Shown here: positions 27,350 to 36,434 of the stretch, in pieces
Position numbering within the stretch: the first letter of the stretch is position 1
Layout: each line of letters opens with the position of its first letter
NCBI GenBank assembly: GCA_041905785.1
Contig: JAYRKJ010000023.1
Location: 1 to 64,000 of the forward strand
Reading direction: 5' to 3'
Origin: Roseateles_B sp041905785
GTDB taxonomy: Bacteria; Pseudomonadota; Gammaproteobacteria; Burkholderiales; Burkholderiaceae_C
Length of the DNA: 64,000 nt
Translations under genes and position numbers: made by a program
Notes under the pieces: generated by a model
Seen by the model: the letters and a program-made list of their open reading frames with translations, nothing else
Told to the model about the DNA's origin: nothing
The model's database searches: none

Positions 27350-27772
27350 CTACTGTATGACAGCCCAGGCCTCGGCCCAGCGGTCCAGATCCGGCGGGCA
27401 CTGCTTCTTGTTGCCAAAGACGATGGCCTGGCCTCGGCCGCGCTCGACCTTCATGGCCTGGGCTCGAGCGGCGGGCATCACGAAGACCATGGGGTAAGCC
27501 CGCGGCTCCTCGAAGCGCTTGTAATTGAGCAGCACGTAGAAGCGCTGCGCCATCTCGGCCTCGGGCTCGTCGTTGACCAGCCAGCGCCCGTTGTCGGGCA
27601 CGCCGCGCACCACCACTTCCAACTGGCGCCCGGCGGGCGTCCTGACCAGCAGCTCGACGCCGCTGAAGCCCCCCAGCGTGGGCACCACCTGGTGACCCTG
27701 GCGCATCAGCTGGCTCATCACAAAAAACTCTGCCGCGCGGCTCACCGCGCGCTCTTTACTGCTCCGGGACAA
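27350..27772 (-). CDS. hypothetical protein with a PD-(D/E)XK-like pattern
   Basis: This is a 140-residue cytoplasmic protein from a TTG start (27770-27772) preceded by GGAGCG; no ATG gives a sensible N-terminus. The pattern AAEFFVMSQLMRQGHQVVP, GFSGVELLV, then GRQLEVVVRG recalls the core helix and the D/E...ExK strands of PD-(D/E)XK nuclease-fold proteins. However, the catalytic Asp and Lys positions are not conserved here (VELLV, EVVVR), so it may be an inactive relative. The function is unknown. It is co-transcribed with the lipoprotein gene. Confidence 0.65.
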   Translation of the reverse strand: MSRSSKERAVSRAAEFFVMSQLMRQGHQVVPTLGGFSGVELLVRTPAGRQLEVVVRGVPDNGRWLVNDEPEAEMAQRFYVLLNYKRFEEPRAYPMVFVMPAARAQAMKVERGRGQAIVFGNKKQCPPDLDRWAEAWAVIQ

Positions 27773-27898
27773 ACACTCGCTCCTGCTGTCATCAATCACA
27801 CCCCCGCCTCGCGGTCCTGCGGGCGGGGGCGCGATTTTGCAGCAAATCCGTACAGCAGATCGGTGCAGCTCAAGCAAGCGGCACCGAGCCGCCGCAAC

Positions 27899-30205
27899 TC
27901 AGGGCATATAGCTGAGCTTCAGCTGGGCATTGCTGTAGCTGCTGTAGCCGTAGACGCCGATATAGAGCCAACCCGCAGCCGGGTTGCTGAGCGTGCAGGT
28001 TTCGGTGTTGGTCGATCCCTGCTTGCGGCAGCTGTAGCTGCTGCTGGTGGGCTTGGCGCCAGAGCGGGTGAAGAGGTCCAGATCCCCGCTGCCTCCGCTG
28101 GTGGCCACCGTCAGCGAAGTGGTGCCGGCTGGCACCGCCACCTTCCAGTAGCGCCAGCTGCCGGTCGCACCCGACAGGCCTGTCAAGACCTGACCCTTGG
28201 TGAGCACCGGCACACCGTCGTCGCTGAGCTGCACCAGCTTGCTCGTGCTGGCGCTGAGCCCCTCGTTGTCGGTGACCGTCAGCTGCACGGTGTAGCTGCC
28301 GGCCGCGCCATAGCTGTGCGCCACGGAGGCACCGTTGCCGCTGCTGCCGTCGCCAAAACTCCATTGGCGGCTGGCGATGCTGCCGTCATCGGTGCTGCGG
28401 TCATTGAACTGCACGGTCAGGCCGTTGACGCTGAAGTCGAAGGCCGCCTGTGGAGCCTGCCCGCCACCGCCGCTGCCGATGTCCAGGAACAAGGCGCTGA
28501 AGGCCCCCCAGTTGCCGGCAGCGTCCTTGCCGCGCACATATACCAGGTGGCGTCCGGTGCCCAGGCCCGTCGTGTTCAAGGTTCCACGCACCGCTTCCAC
28601 GCTGCTGTTGAAGGCGCCGTCCACGGCTGCCAGCGGCAGAGGCTGGGCGCCGCCCTGCCATGGCGGTATGTCGACATAGGCCTCGGCCGCGGCAATGGAC
28701 TGTGTGGGTTCGGTGCCGTTGCTCTGGTTGTAGCGGGTGTCATCCACCCGAGCGTCCAGGGTCACGGGCGTGCCGGCGGTCACGCGGCTGGCTGAAAGGG
28801 CCAGTTGCGTGATGTCAGGCCCCGCCGGCGTCTGGTAGGGCGTGCGCACCACCTTGGCGGCATAGATGAGCGCCGGCATGTTGCCGGGCAGTAGAGTGTT
28901 CGTGTAGTAGCTGCATTGCTCGAAGAAGGCCGTGCCCAGTTCGAAGGTGAAGGCGGCCACCCCAAGCTCGCCATAGCTGGGCCCGTCGCTGGTGCCGTCG
29001 GTTTCATACAGGTCCAGGGAACGCTCCGGGGTGTGCCCGTTCCAGTAGGCGAACTTGCGGCCCAGGGTGGCAAGCTGCGTGTCATTGCCCGCCACCGACC
29101 CGTTCGTGCCCCAGGGCCACAGCAGGAGTCGGCCGTGGCTGTGGATGTCCAGGTGGATGCCGCTGGTGTCCAGCGGCGCCGGGTCCGTGCGGCTGGGCCC
29201 GCGGCGGTCCGGCCACAGTGAGCGGATGTAGGCCTCGACCGCCTTCGTCTCCGGCTCAGACGCCGCGCTGGGGCCCCGATAGGTCTCGTCGCAGGAGTTG
29301 CCGCTGGAGCCGCTGCCGCCGGTGCTGTTCCAGCCGAAGCCGAAGTTTCGATTCAGGTCCGCGCCGCGGCTGTTGCTGGTCGCACCGCAATAGGCCGTGT
29401 TGGTGTTCTTGCGCCACAGCAGGCCCGTCTCCGCCTTCTTGCGGCCATCCGGATTGGTAGACAGCAGCAGGTGGATCTCGTGGTGATCCAGGATCCAGGT
29501 GGCGTCGGCGTCAACGCCATAGCCGTTGAGCAGCTTGCGTGCGAACTCCAGCACCAACGGCGTGGTCGCGTACTCGCGCGCATGGATGCCCGCATTGACG
29601 AAGAGCTTGGGCTTGCTGCCGCCCACGGAGCTGTTGCTGAGCTTGAGCACGCGCAAGTCATAGCCACCGCTGCCGCGGCTCTTCTCCCAGGAGTCGCCGA
29701 TGTCCATCCAGCTCGCCAGCTGCGGCTTGGCATTGACCATGCCCTGGGCCTCGGTGAAGACCTCCTCGACCGTGGGATAGCAGCTGTAGTTCGGGATGCC
29801 GGCCAGCACCTGGCGCTCCCCCGCGGCCAGGGCCAGGCGGCGGCGCTCGCCGGCCTCCATGCGCGCCTGCTCGCGCTGCTGCGTCAGCCAGTGGGGATCC
29901 GGCTCCAGACGAAAGCCCAGGGCACGCAGTTCGCGGGCCTCGGACGCGTTGACCTGCACGATCACGTAACCCAGCTCGTAGGGCGAGGCCAGCGTTTCAA
30001 ACCGATTGTGCGCGATGGCGCGGGCCTTGCGCACGTCGTCGAAGTAGGCCCGCATGGTCTGCCTTGGGGCAGCCTCACGGCCGGGTATCAGCGTCTGGGC
30101 GCCCGGCGTGGCCGGCGCCTGGGCCTGGGCGGCATTCGCGCCGCAGAGGGCCAACGCGGTCAGCATCCCGGCCAGGGGACGCGACCAATAGGCTTGCTGC
30201 TTCAT
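27899..30205 (-). CDS. secreted M14 zinc carboxypeptidase with PKD and C-terminal PPC domains
   Basis: This 768-residue exoenzyme has a signal peptide ending near AQA/QA (residue 28) and a propeptide-like region to about 140. The M14 catalytic domain (about 140-455) has zinc ligands H208 and E211 (GIHAREY) and H355 (LDIHSHG), substrate-site STNPDG and ADLNRNFGF, and the catalytic Glu E422 (FTFELG). A PKD domain (about 585-660, QWSFGDGSSGNG) and a bacterial pre-peptidase C-terminal domain (about 665-768, with a Cys pair) follow. AGGAG before the ATG at 30205 fixes the start. The layout fits extracellular protein or peptide degradation. Confidence 0.92.
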   Translation of the reverse strand: MKQQAYWSRPLAGMLTALALCGANAAQAQAPATPGAQTLIPGREAAPRQTMRAYFDDVRKARAIAHNRFETLASPYELGYVIVQVNASEARELRALGFRLEPDPHWLTQQREQARMEAGERRRLALAAGERQVLAGIPNYSCYPTVEEVFTEAQGMVNAKPQLASWMDIGDSWEKSRGSGGYDLRVLKLSNSSVGGSKPKLFVNAGIHAREYATTPLVLEFARKLLNGYGVDADATWILDHHEIHLLLSTNPDGRKKAETGLLWRKNTNTAYCGATSNSRGADLNRNFGFGWNSTGGSGSSGNSCDETYRGPSAASEPETKAVEAYIRSLWPDRRGPSRTDPAPLDTSGIHLDIHSHGRLLLWPWGTNGSVAGNDTQLATLGRKFAYWNGHTPERSLDLYETDGTSDGPSYGELGVAAFTFELGTAFFEQCSYYTNTLLPGNMPALIYAAKVVRTPYQTPAGPDITQLALSASRVTAGTPVTLDARVDDTRYNQSNGTEPTQSIAAAEAYVDIPPWQGGAQPLPLAAVDGAFNSSVEAVRGTLNTTGLGTGRHLVYVRGKDAAGNWGAFSALFLDIGSGGGGQAPQAAFDFSVNGLTVQFNDRSTDDGSIASRQWSFGDGSSGNGASVAHSYGAAGSYTVQLTVTDNEGLSASTSKLVQLSDDGVPVLTKGQVLTGLSGATGSWRYWKVAVPAGTTSLTVATSGGSGDLDLFTRSGAKPTSSSYSCRKQGSTNTETCTLSNPAAGWLYIGVYGYSSYSNAQLKLSYMP

Positions 30206-30591
30206 CTCGATCTCCTGAGAAATCGCAGGCAGCAAGACATGAAGCGTCCGACGCCACCCGGAACTGCAGCGGTGCCGGCCGCGGGATCCTGCGGCCTGCA
30301 GACGGACGGCGATGCCCGACGGGCGTGCGCGTCCAGTGTTGCCATGCGCGGCCGGCCCGTGGACTGCGGATCGGGTCCTGCGCCACATCGAGAGATCCCC
30401 GTCCCGGCGCATCGCACCGGAACACCCTTGCTCTGTTGTGTCTGACGCCCGTCGCAGCGCCTGTCAGGGATGCGCCGGGGGCTGCGGCCACTGCATGCCG
30501 GAAGGCCGGCGCGCCGCAAGCGAAGTATCGGCAGCAGCGTTGGCCGACGGCCCCGAGCCAACCCTCGGCATCAGCGGCCCCTTGTGCCGCT
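30206..30591. other. 386-base gap between the M14 peptidase and fhs
   Basis: This lies upstream of the peptidase gene and downstream of fhs. A weak hairpin, GTTGGC/GCCAAC (30539-30562), could mark the end of the fhs transcript but has no U-run. No convincing promoter or other gene is visible. Confidence 0.4.
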
Positions 30592-32256
30592 TCAGAACAG
30601 GCCGTGAATGCGTCCGCCGTCGTCCAGGCCTATGCGTTCCGCGGCAGGCGACTTGGGCAGGCCGGGCATGGTCATGATGTCCCCGCAGATGGCGGTGACG
30701 AACTCGGCCCCCGCATGCAGGCGCAGCTCGCGAACGCGCAGGCGATGCCCTTGTGGTGCGCCCAGGCGCTTTGCGTCGCTGCTGAAGGAGTACTGGGTCT
30801 TGGCAATGCAGACCGGCAACTGCCCGTGGCCCAGAGCGGTGATTTCTTCCAGCTGTCGAAAGGCCGCCGGTTCGAAGTCGATGTCCTCCGCGCCGTAGAT
30901 GCGCGTGGCTATGGCCTGCAGCTTGTGCGCCAGGCCTTCGTGATCCTGGTAGAGAAGGCCCAGGGGCGGCGCCTCGCCAGCACAAGCCTCGACCACGGCG
31001 CGCGCCAGCTCCTCGGCGCCAGCCCCGCCCTCGGCCCAATGGCTGGCCAGCACGCAACGCACGCCCAAGCGCTCGCAGGCCGTCTGCACCAGGGCGATCT
31101 CGTCGGGCGTATCGCCGTCGAAGCGGTTGATGGACACGATGGCCGGCAGGCGGTAGTGCTGCTGCACGTTGCGCACATGGCGCTCCAGATTGGCCAGACC
31201 CAGGCGCAGGGCTTCCAGCGCCCCGTCCGCCTCCTGGCCGTGGTGCTTCAGGGCGCGGATGGTGGCCACGATGACGGCACAGGAAGGCCGCAGCCCGGAC
31301 TTGCGGCACTTGATGTCGATGAACTTCTCGGCGCCCAGGTCGGCGCCGAAGCCCGCCTCCGTCACCACGTAATCGGCCAGGCGCAAGGCGGTGCGCGTGG
31401 CCACCACCGAGTTGCAGCCGTGGGCGATGTTGGCAAAGGGCCCGCCGTGCACGAAGGCAGGATTGCCTTCGAGGGTCTGGACCAGGTTCGGCTGTATCGC
31501 ATCCTTGAGCAGGGCCGCCATCGCGCCGTCGGCCTGCAGATCGCGCGCAGTGACGGGCTTTTTGTCCTCGGTGTAGCCGACGACGATCTGGCCCAGCCGG
31601 CGCTTGAGGTCGGCCAGTGAGTCGGCCAGGCACAAAATGGCCATCACCTCGGAGGCCACGACGATGTCAAAGCCGTCCTCGCGCGGATAGCCGTTGCCCG
31701 GCCCGCCCAGCGCGGCGGTGATCTGGCGCAGGGCGCGGTCGTTCATGTCCACCACGCGGCGCCAGCTGATGCGCCGCACATCCAGCCCCAGTACATTGCC
31801 ATGGTGGATGTGGTTGTCGATCATTGCGGCCAGCAGGTTGTTGGCCAGGGCGATGGCATGGAAGTCGCCGGTGAAGTGGAGGTTGATGTCCTCCATGGGC
31901 ACCACCTGCGCGTGCCCGCCGCCGGCGGCCCCGCCCTTCATGCCGAAGCAGGGGCCCAGCGAGGGTTCGCGCAGGCAGATGACGGCATTGGCGCCGATGC
32001 GGTTGAGCCCGTCGCCAAGGCCCACCGTGGTGGTGGTCTTGCCTTCGCCGGGCGGCGTCGGCGTGATGGCGGTGACCAGCACCAGCTTGCCGCGCGCAGG
32101 CAGTCTCTCCAGGCGTCGCAGCGCCGCCAGGCTCAGCTTGGCCTTGTAGTGCCCATAGGGGACCAGCTCATCCTCGGCCAGGCCCAGCCGCTCCTGGGCC
32201 AGCGGAAGAATCTTGCGCAAGGACGCGGCCTGGGCAATTTCGATGTCGGTGGGCAT
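30592..32256 (-). CDS. fhs: formate--tetrahydrofolate ligase
   Basis: This 554-residue enzyme makes 10-formyl-tetrahydrofolate from formate, ATP and THF. The ATP loop is TPTPPGEGKTTTTVGLGDGL (P-loop 66-75), followed by REPSLGPCFGMKGGAAGGG, a hallmark of the family, and a C-terminal end with MTMPGLP. Length is normal. AGGAG before the ATG supports the start. It supplies one-carbon units. It is read in the same direction as the two genes upstream, but gaps of about 110 bases leave co-transcription open. Confidence 0.96.
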   Translation of the reverse strand: MPTDIEIAQAASLRKILPLAQERLGLAEDELVPYGHYKAKLSLAALRRLERLPARGKLVLVTAITPTPPGEGKTTTTVGLGDGLNRIGANAVICLREPSLGPCFGMKGGAAGGGHAQVVPMEDINLHFTGDFHAIALANNLLAAMIDNHIHHGNVLGLDVRRISWRRVVDMNDRALRQITAALGGPGNGYPREDGFDIVVASEVMAILCLADSLADLKRRLGQIVVGYTEDKKPVTARDLQADGAMAALLKDAIQPNLVQTLEGNPAFVHGGPFANIAHGCNSVVATRTALRLADYVVTEAGFGADLGAEKFIDIKCRKSGLRPSCAVIVATIRALKHHGQEADGALEALRLGLANLERHVRNVQQHYRLPAIVSINRFDGDTPDEIALVQTACERLGVRCVLASHWAEGGAGAEELARAVVEACAGEAPPLGLLYQDHEGLAHKLQAIATRIYGAEDIDFEPAAFRQLEEITALGHGQLPVCIAKTQYSFSSDAKRLGAPQGHRLRVRELRLHAGAEFVTAICGDIMTMPGLPKSPAAERIGLDDGGRIHGLF

Positions 32257-32365
32257 GCGGCGCTCCTGGTGGGATCGGCAGCGCCTAAAAAGGCAAAGGC
32301 GCGTCAGGACCGGTAGGTCCCGCGCGCCATTGTGGTGCCGCCGCCCGGGAGCGGCAAGGGTCAGG

Positions 32366-33484
32366 TCATGCCAGGTCGCTCAAGGGATGATCCTGCGCAG
32401 ACCAGGGGCTCTCGAAGAAGGCGGCCACCATCGCGGGGCTGACATCCTCGATGCGGGCCGGGTTCCAGCGCGGCGAATGGTCCTTGTCCACCGCCAGGGC
32501 ACGGATGCCCTCCACCGTTTCACTCGCGGCACCGGGGCGCAGGTGGAAGCAGCGGTGAACCAGGTCGCGCTCCATGCGCAGGTCATCGGCCAGGCTCATC
32601 TGGCGAGCCCGGCGCAGCTGTTCCAAGGTCACGGCTATCATCAGCGGCGAGCGCTTGCGCAGCGTGGCCAGGGCATGTCGGGCCCACTCGCTGTCATCGG
32701 TGGCCAGCGAGGCCATGATGGCCTGCACGCTGGCGGCACCGAAATGGCCATCGATTTGCCGGCGCAGCTCGCGATGGTCGGGCGTCGGCGCCAGGTCCAC
32801 GCGCTCCATCACCGTGGCCACCACATGCTCGGCGCTGGACTGTGGTCCGCGGCGCAAGGCCTGGATCAAGTCGGGCAAGGCGCTGCTTTGCACGAAGACG
32901 TCACCCAGGCCCATCTCGATGGCATCGCCGGCCGCAATGGGCTGGCCGGTCAGGGCCAGCCATTCGCCCGTATGACCAGGGCACTGTCCCAGGAAGAAAC
33001 CACCGCCCACGTCTGGGAACAGGCCGATGTTGGTCTCGGGCATGGCCAGCTTGGAGTGCTCGGTCAGCACGCGCAGCCGGGCGCCCTGGCTGATGCCCAT
33101 GCCGCCGCCCATCACCACACCGTCCATCAGGGCGATGTAGGGCTTGGGGAAGTGGTGGATCAGATGGTTGAGCGCGTATTCCTCGGTGAAGAAGTCCTCC
33201 AGCGCCGGGTCGCCCGCCAGCGCGGCCTGGTGGAAGAAGCGAATGTCCCCACCGGCGCAAAAGGCCGCCGGCTTGCCCTCGCGCCCCTGGCCCAGGACGG
33301 CCACGGCCTGGATGGCCGGTTCGGCAGCCCAGGTCTTCAGCAGCACGGTCAGGTCGCGGATCATGGCCAGCGACAGGGCATTGAGCGCCTGCGGACGGTT
33401 CAGCGTGATCAGGCCCAGGCAGCCATTCACCTCGGCCAGGATCTGGCCTTCGGACTGCAGTGTCGGGATCAGGGGGGACGTCAT
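32366..33484 (-). CDS. enoyl-CoA hydratase/isomerase family protein, 3-hydroxyisobutyryl-CoA hydrolase-like
   Basis: This 372-residue crotonase-fold protein is longer than simple hydratases (about 260) and matches the 3-hydroxyisobutyryl-CoA hydrolase subgroup. The oxyanion-hole segment AFCAGGDIRFF, MDGVVMGGGMGIS and the acidic catalytic region AMPETNIGLFPDVGGGFFLGQ are present. The start at 33484 has TTGGAG upstream. The hydrolase acts in valine breakdown, which would complement the bkd operon at 59.5-63.3 kb, although the genes are far apart. Confidence 0.88.
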   Translation of the reverse strand: MTSPLIPTLQSEGQILAEVNGCLGLITLNRPQALNALSLAMIRDLTVLLKTWAAEPAIQAVAVLGQGREGKPAAFCAGGDIRFFHQAALAGDPALEDFFTEEYALNHLIHHFPKPYIALMDGVVMGGGMGISQGARLRVLTEHSKLAMPETNIGLFPDVGGGFFLGQCPGHTGEWLALTGQPIAAGDAIEMGLGDVFVQSSALPDLIQALRRGPQSSAEHVVATVMERVDLAPTPDHRELRRQIDGHFGAASVQAIMASLATDDSEWARHALATLRKRSPLMIAVTLEQLRRARQMSLADDLRMERDLVHRCFHLRPGAASETVEGIRALAVDKDHSPRWNPARIEDVSPAMVAAFFESPWSAQDHPLSDLA

Positions 33485-33523
33485 GACTACTCCAAGTTCT
33501 TGTTCAAGGCGCGCGCGCACTCC

Positions 33524-34405
33524 TCAGCGCGAACGCCGCCAGCCCAGCCATTCATTGCCGACCAGCGCGGCCAGCACCATAGCACCACCCCAGAGGGCCG
33601 AGGAAGACGGGGCTTCCCCGGCACCCCACCAGGCCCACAGCACACCGAAGATGACCTCCAGCAAGCCCAGCAAGGCCACCTCGGGCGCCGGCAGCACGCG
33701 GGTGAGGCGCACGACCAGCAGGCAGGGAATGGCCAGCTGCGTCAGGCCCAGGCCGGCCAGCAGGGTCAGGTCATGCGCGTTGCTTGCGAAAGGCCAGGCC
33801 AGAGGCAGCGTCATCAGCGCTGACAGCAATGCGCCGATCAGCACGGCCGGCAGCATGTCCGGCTTCTCCTGCGCCGCGTCACCGTGGGCAATGCGCTGCA
33901 GCAGCGTCCAGTTGGTCGCCGCCGCCAGCGGCACGGCCAGGGCCACGCCCATGCCCGCCAGGCTGGCCGCGCTGCCCTGCATCTCGTGCCCGAACATCCA
34001 GGCGATGCCCGCGCTGCCCAGCACGATGGCCACCCAGGTGCGCAGCGGCAGGCGGTGGTGCAGGAAGAGCCGCGAGAACAGCGCCGTCAGCAGAGGCCCC
34101 AGTGCCATCGTGACCAGCACATTGGCCACCGTGGTCATGGTGATGGCCATCATGAAGGCCGTGAACATCACCGACCAGCACAGCCCCGAGATCCACACCG
34201 CTCGCGGCATGCGCAGCAGCTGGCGCCAGAAGGCCGCCCCCCGCATCCACGACAGCGCCAGCACCAGCGACAGCGCATTGAAGGCACTGCGCCAGAACGT
34301 CACCTCGAAGCCCTTCGCGACCTCCAGATGCCTCGACACCACCCCCGCCGTGCTCCACAGCAGGGTCACCAGAATCATCAACAGAACTGCTCGACGATGG
34401 CTCAT
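33524..34405 (-). CDS. EamA/DMT family transporter (second copy)
   Basis: This 293-residue, ten-helix membrane protein has two EamA halves, starting at the ATG in GTGATGAGC. Examples are LLMILVTLLWSTAGVVSRHL at the N-terminus, and APEVALLGLLEVIFGVLWAWW with its acidic residue near the end of the second half. It is only distantly similar to the transporter at 14693. The substrate is unknown. It lies 39 bases upstream of the hydratase gene and shares its direction, so the two may be co-expressed. Confidence 0.88.
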   Translation of the reverse strand: MSHRRAVLLMILVTLLWSTAGVVSRHLEVAKGFEVTFWRSAFNALSLVLALSWMRGAAFWRQLLRMPRAVWISGLCWSVMFTAFMMAITMTTVANVLVTMALGPLLTALFSRLFLHHRLPLRTWVAIVLGSAGIAWMFGHEMQGSAASLAGMGVALAVPLAAATNWTLLQRIAHGDAAQEKPDMLPAVLIGALLSALMTLPLAWPFASNAHDLTLLAGLGLTQLAIPCLLVVRLTRVLPAPEVALLGLLEVIFGVLWAWWGAGEAPSSSALWGGAMVLAALVGNEWLGWRRSR

Positions 34406-34410
34406 CACGA

Positions 34411-34432
34411 CAAAACGGCCCCATCGGGGCCG
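34411..34432 (-). terminator. rho-independent terminator downstream of typA
   Basis: Read on the minus strand, CGGCCCC-GAT-GGGGCCG is a 7-base GC stem followed by TTTTG. It would end the long rimP-to-typA transcript. A second GC-rich palindrome without U-run (CCCCCTCC-C-GGAGGGGG, 34454-34470) lies between it and typA. Confidence 0.75.
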
Positions 34433-34523
34433 CTCTCAACTATCTGGCTAGAACCCCCTCCCGGAGGGGGGCTGGGGGGAGCAACATGCCTGCGCGCAGC
34501 GCATGGCGCGCGAGGATGCAGCC

Positions 34524-36356
34524 TCAGGCTGCAGATTCGCGCGACATGCGCTTGCGCTCGTGCTCGACGAGGTAGCGCTTGCGCAGACGCACGCTCTTGG
34601 GCGTGATCTCGACCAGCTCGTCGTCATCGATGAAGTCCACGCCGTACTCCAGCGTGAGGTCGATCGGCGGCGTGATCTTGATCGCGTCTTCCTTGCCGCT
34701 GACACGGAAGTTGGTCAGCTGCTTGGTGCGGGTGGCGTTGACCACCAGGTCGTTCTCGCGGTTGTGGATACCGACGATCATGCCCTCGTAGACCGGATCA
34801 TTGGCCTTGACGAACATGCGGCCGCGGTCGTCCAGCTTGCCCAGGGCGTAGGTGAAGATCTCACCGGCGTCCATGGAGATCAGCACGCCGTTCTTGCGAC
34901 CGCCGATCTCGCCCTTGTGGGCTTCGTAGCCGTCGAAGATGGAGGAGATCAGGCCCGAACCGCGCGTCAGGTTCATGAACTCGTTGGAAAAACCGATCAG
35001 GCCGCGGGCCGGGATGCGGTACTCGAGACGCACGCGGCCGTGGCCGTCCGGCTCCATATTGACCAGGTCGCCCTTGCGCAGCCCCAGAGCCTGCATCACG
35101 CCACCCTGGTGGATTTCCTCGACGTCGGCCGTCACCAGCTCCATCGGCTCGCACTTCACGCCGTCGATGTCCTTGAACATCACGCGCGGCTTGGACACGG
35201 CCAGCTCATAGCCTTCACGACGCATGTTTTCCAGCAGGATGGTCAGGTGCAACTCGCCACGACCGCAGACCTCGAACACGCCGTCTTCGTCGGTTTCCTT
35301 CACGCGCAGGGCCACGTTGTGCTGCAGTTCCTTCTGCAGGCGGTCCCAGATCTGGCGGCTGGTGACGTACTTGCCTTCGCGACCCGCCAGCGGGCTGGTG
35401 TTGACGCAGAAGTTCATCGTCAGCGTCGGCTCGTCAACCTTCAGCATGGGCAGCGGCTGAGGATTGAGCGGGTCGGTGACGGTCACGCCGATCCCGACTT
35501 CGTCGATGCCGTTGATCAGCACGATATTGCCCGGGCCGGCCTCGGTGACCTGCACACGGTCCAGACCCTGGAAGGTCAGGACCTGGTTGATGCGGCCGGT
35601 GATGGTCTTGCCATCCGGACCTTCCATCACGGCCACGTTCATGCCGGGCTTGATGGTGCCCTGGCTGATGCGGCCCACGCCGATGCGGCCGACGAAGGTG
35701 GAGAAGTCCAGGGCCGAGATCTGCAGCTGCAGCGGCGCATTGGGGTCACCCTTCTGCGCCGGCACATGCTTGAGGATGGTATTGAACAGGGCCGACATGT
35801 CGGGGCCCCACTGGGCGCCGGGCTCGCCTTCCTCCAGGGAGGTCCAGCCATTGATGCCCGAGGCGTAGACCACCGGGAAGTCCAGCTGTTCGTCGGTGGC
35901 GCCCAGCTTGTCGAACAGGTCGAAGGCGGCGTTGATCACGGCGTCAGGCTTGGCGCCGGGCTTGTCCACCTTGTTCACGACCACGATGGGACGCAGGCCC
36001 AGAGCCAGGGCCTTCTTGGTCACGAAACGCGTCTGGGGCATGGGGCCCTCTTGCGCATCGATCAGCAGCACCACGCCGTCCACCATGGACAGGGCGCGCT
36101 CCACTTCGCCGCCGAAGTCCGCGTGGCCCGGGGTGTCCACGATGTTGATGTGGGTGCCTTCCCAGGACACGGCGCAGTTCTTGGCCAGGATGGTGATGCC
36201 GCGCTCGCGCTCGATGGCATTGCTGTCCATCACGGTATCGACGACTTTTTCGTGATCGGCGAAGGTGCCGCTCTGACGCAGCAACTGGTCCACCATGGTG
36301 GTCTTGCCATGGTCAACGTGGGCAATGATGGCGATGTTGCGGATTTGGGTGCTCAT
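34524..36356 (-). CDS. typA: ribosome-associated GTPase TypA/BipA
   Basis: This translational GTPase has 610 residues. G-motifs are AHVDHGKTT (12-20), DTPGHADFGGEVER and VVNKVDKPGA. Domains II, III and V follow, with the BipA-specific C-terminal part carrying GLIGFSNEFMNLTRGSGL and KNGVLISMDAGE. It binds ribosomes and aids assembly and stress adaptation. It is the last gene of the minus-strand translation operon. Confidence 0.97.
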   Translation of the reverse strand: MSTQIRNIAIIAHVDHGKTTMVDQLLRQSGTFADHEKVVDTVMDSNAIERERGITILAKNCAVSWEGTHINIVDTPGHADFGGEVERALSMVDGVVLLIDAQEGPMPQTRFVTKKALALGLRPIVVVNKVDKPGAKPDAVINAAFDLFDKLGATDEQLDFPVVYASGINGWTSLEEGEPGAQWGPDMSALFNTILKHVPAQKGDPNAPLQLQISALDFSTFVGRIGVGRISQGTIKPGMNVAVMEGPDGKTITGRINQVLTFQGLDRVQVTEAGPGNIVLINGIDEVGIGVTVTDPLNPQPLPMLKVDEPTLTMNFCVNTSPLAGREGKYVTSRQIWDRLQKELQHNVALRVKETDEDGVFEVCGRGELHLTILLENMRREGYELAVSKPRVMFKDIDGVKCEPMELVTADVEEIHQGGVMQALGLRKGDLVNMEPDGHGRVRLEYRIPARGLIGFSNEFMNLTRGSGLISSIFDGYEAHKGEIGGRKNGVLISMDAGEIFTYALGKLDDRGRMFVKANDPVYEGMIVGIHNRENDLVVNATRTKQLTNFRVSGKEDAIKITPPIDLTLEYGVDFIDDDELVEITPKSVRLRKRYLVEHERKRMSRESAA

Positions 36357-36434
36357 AAATGCTCGCTAGGTAATCGTCTTGCGGTGCCGCATGGGCCGCC
36401 GCGGGGCAGTCGTGGGGCCGAAGCGGCCGAGGGG

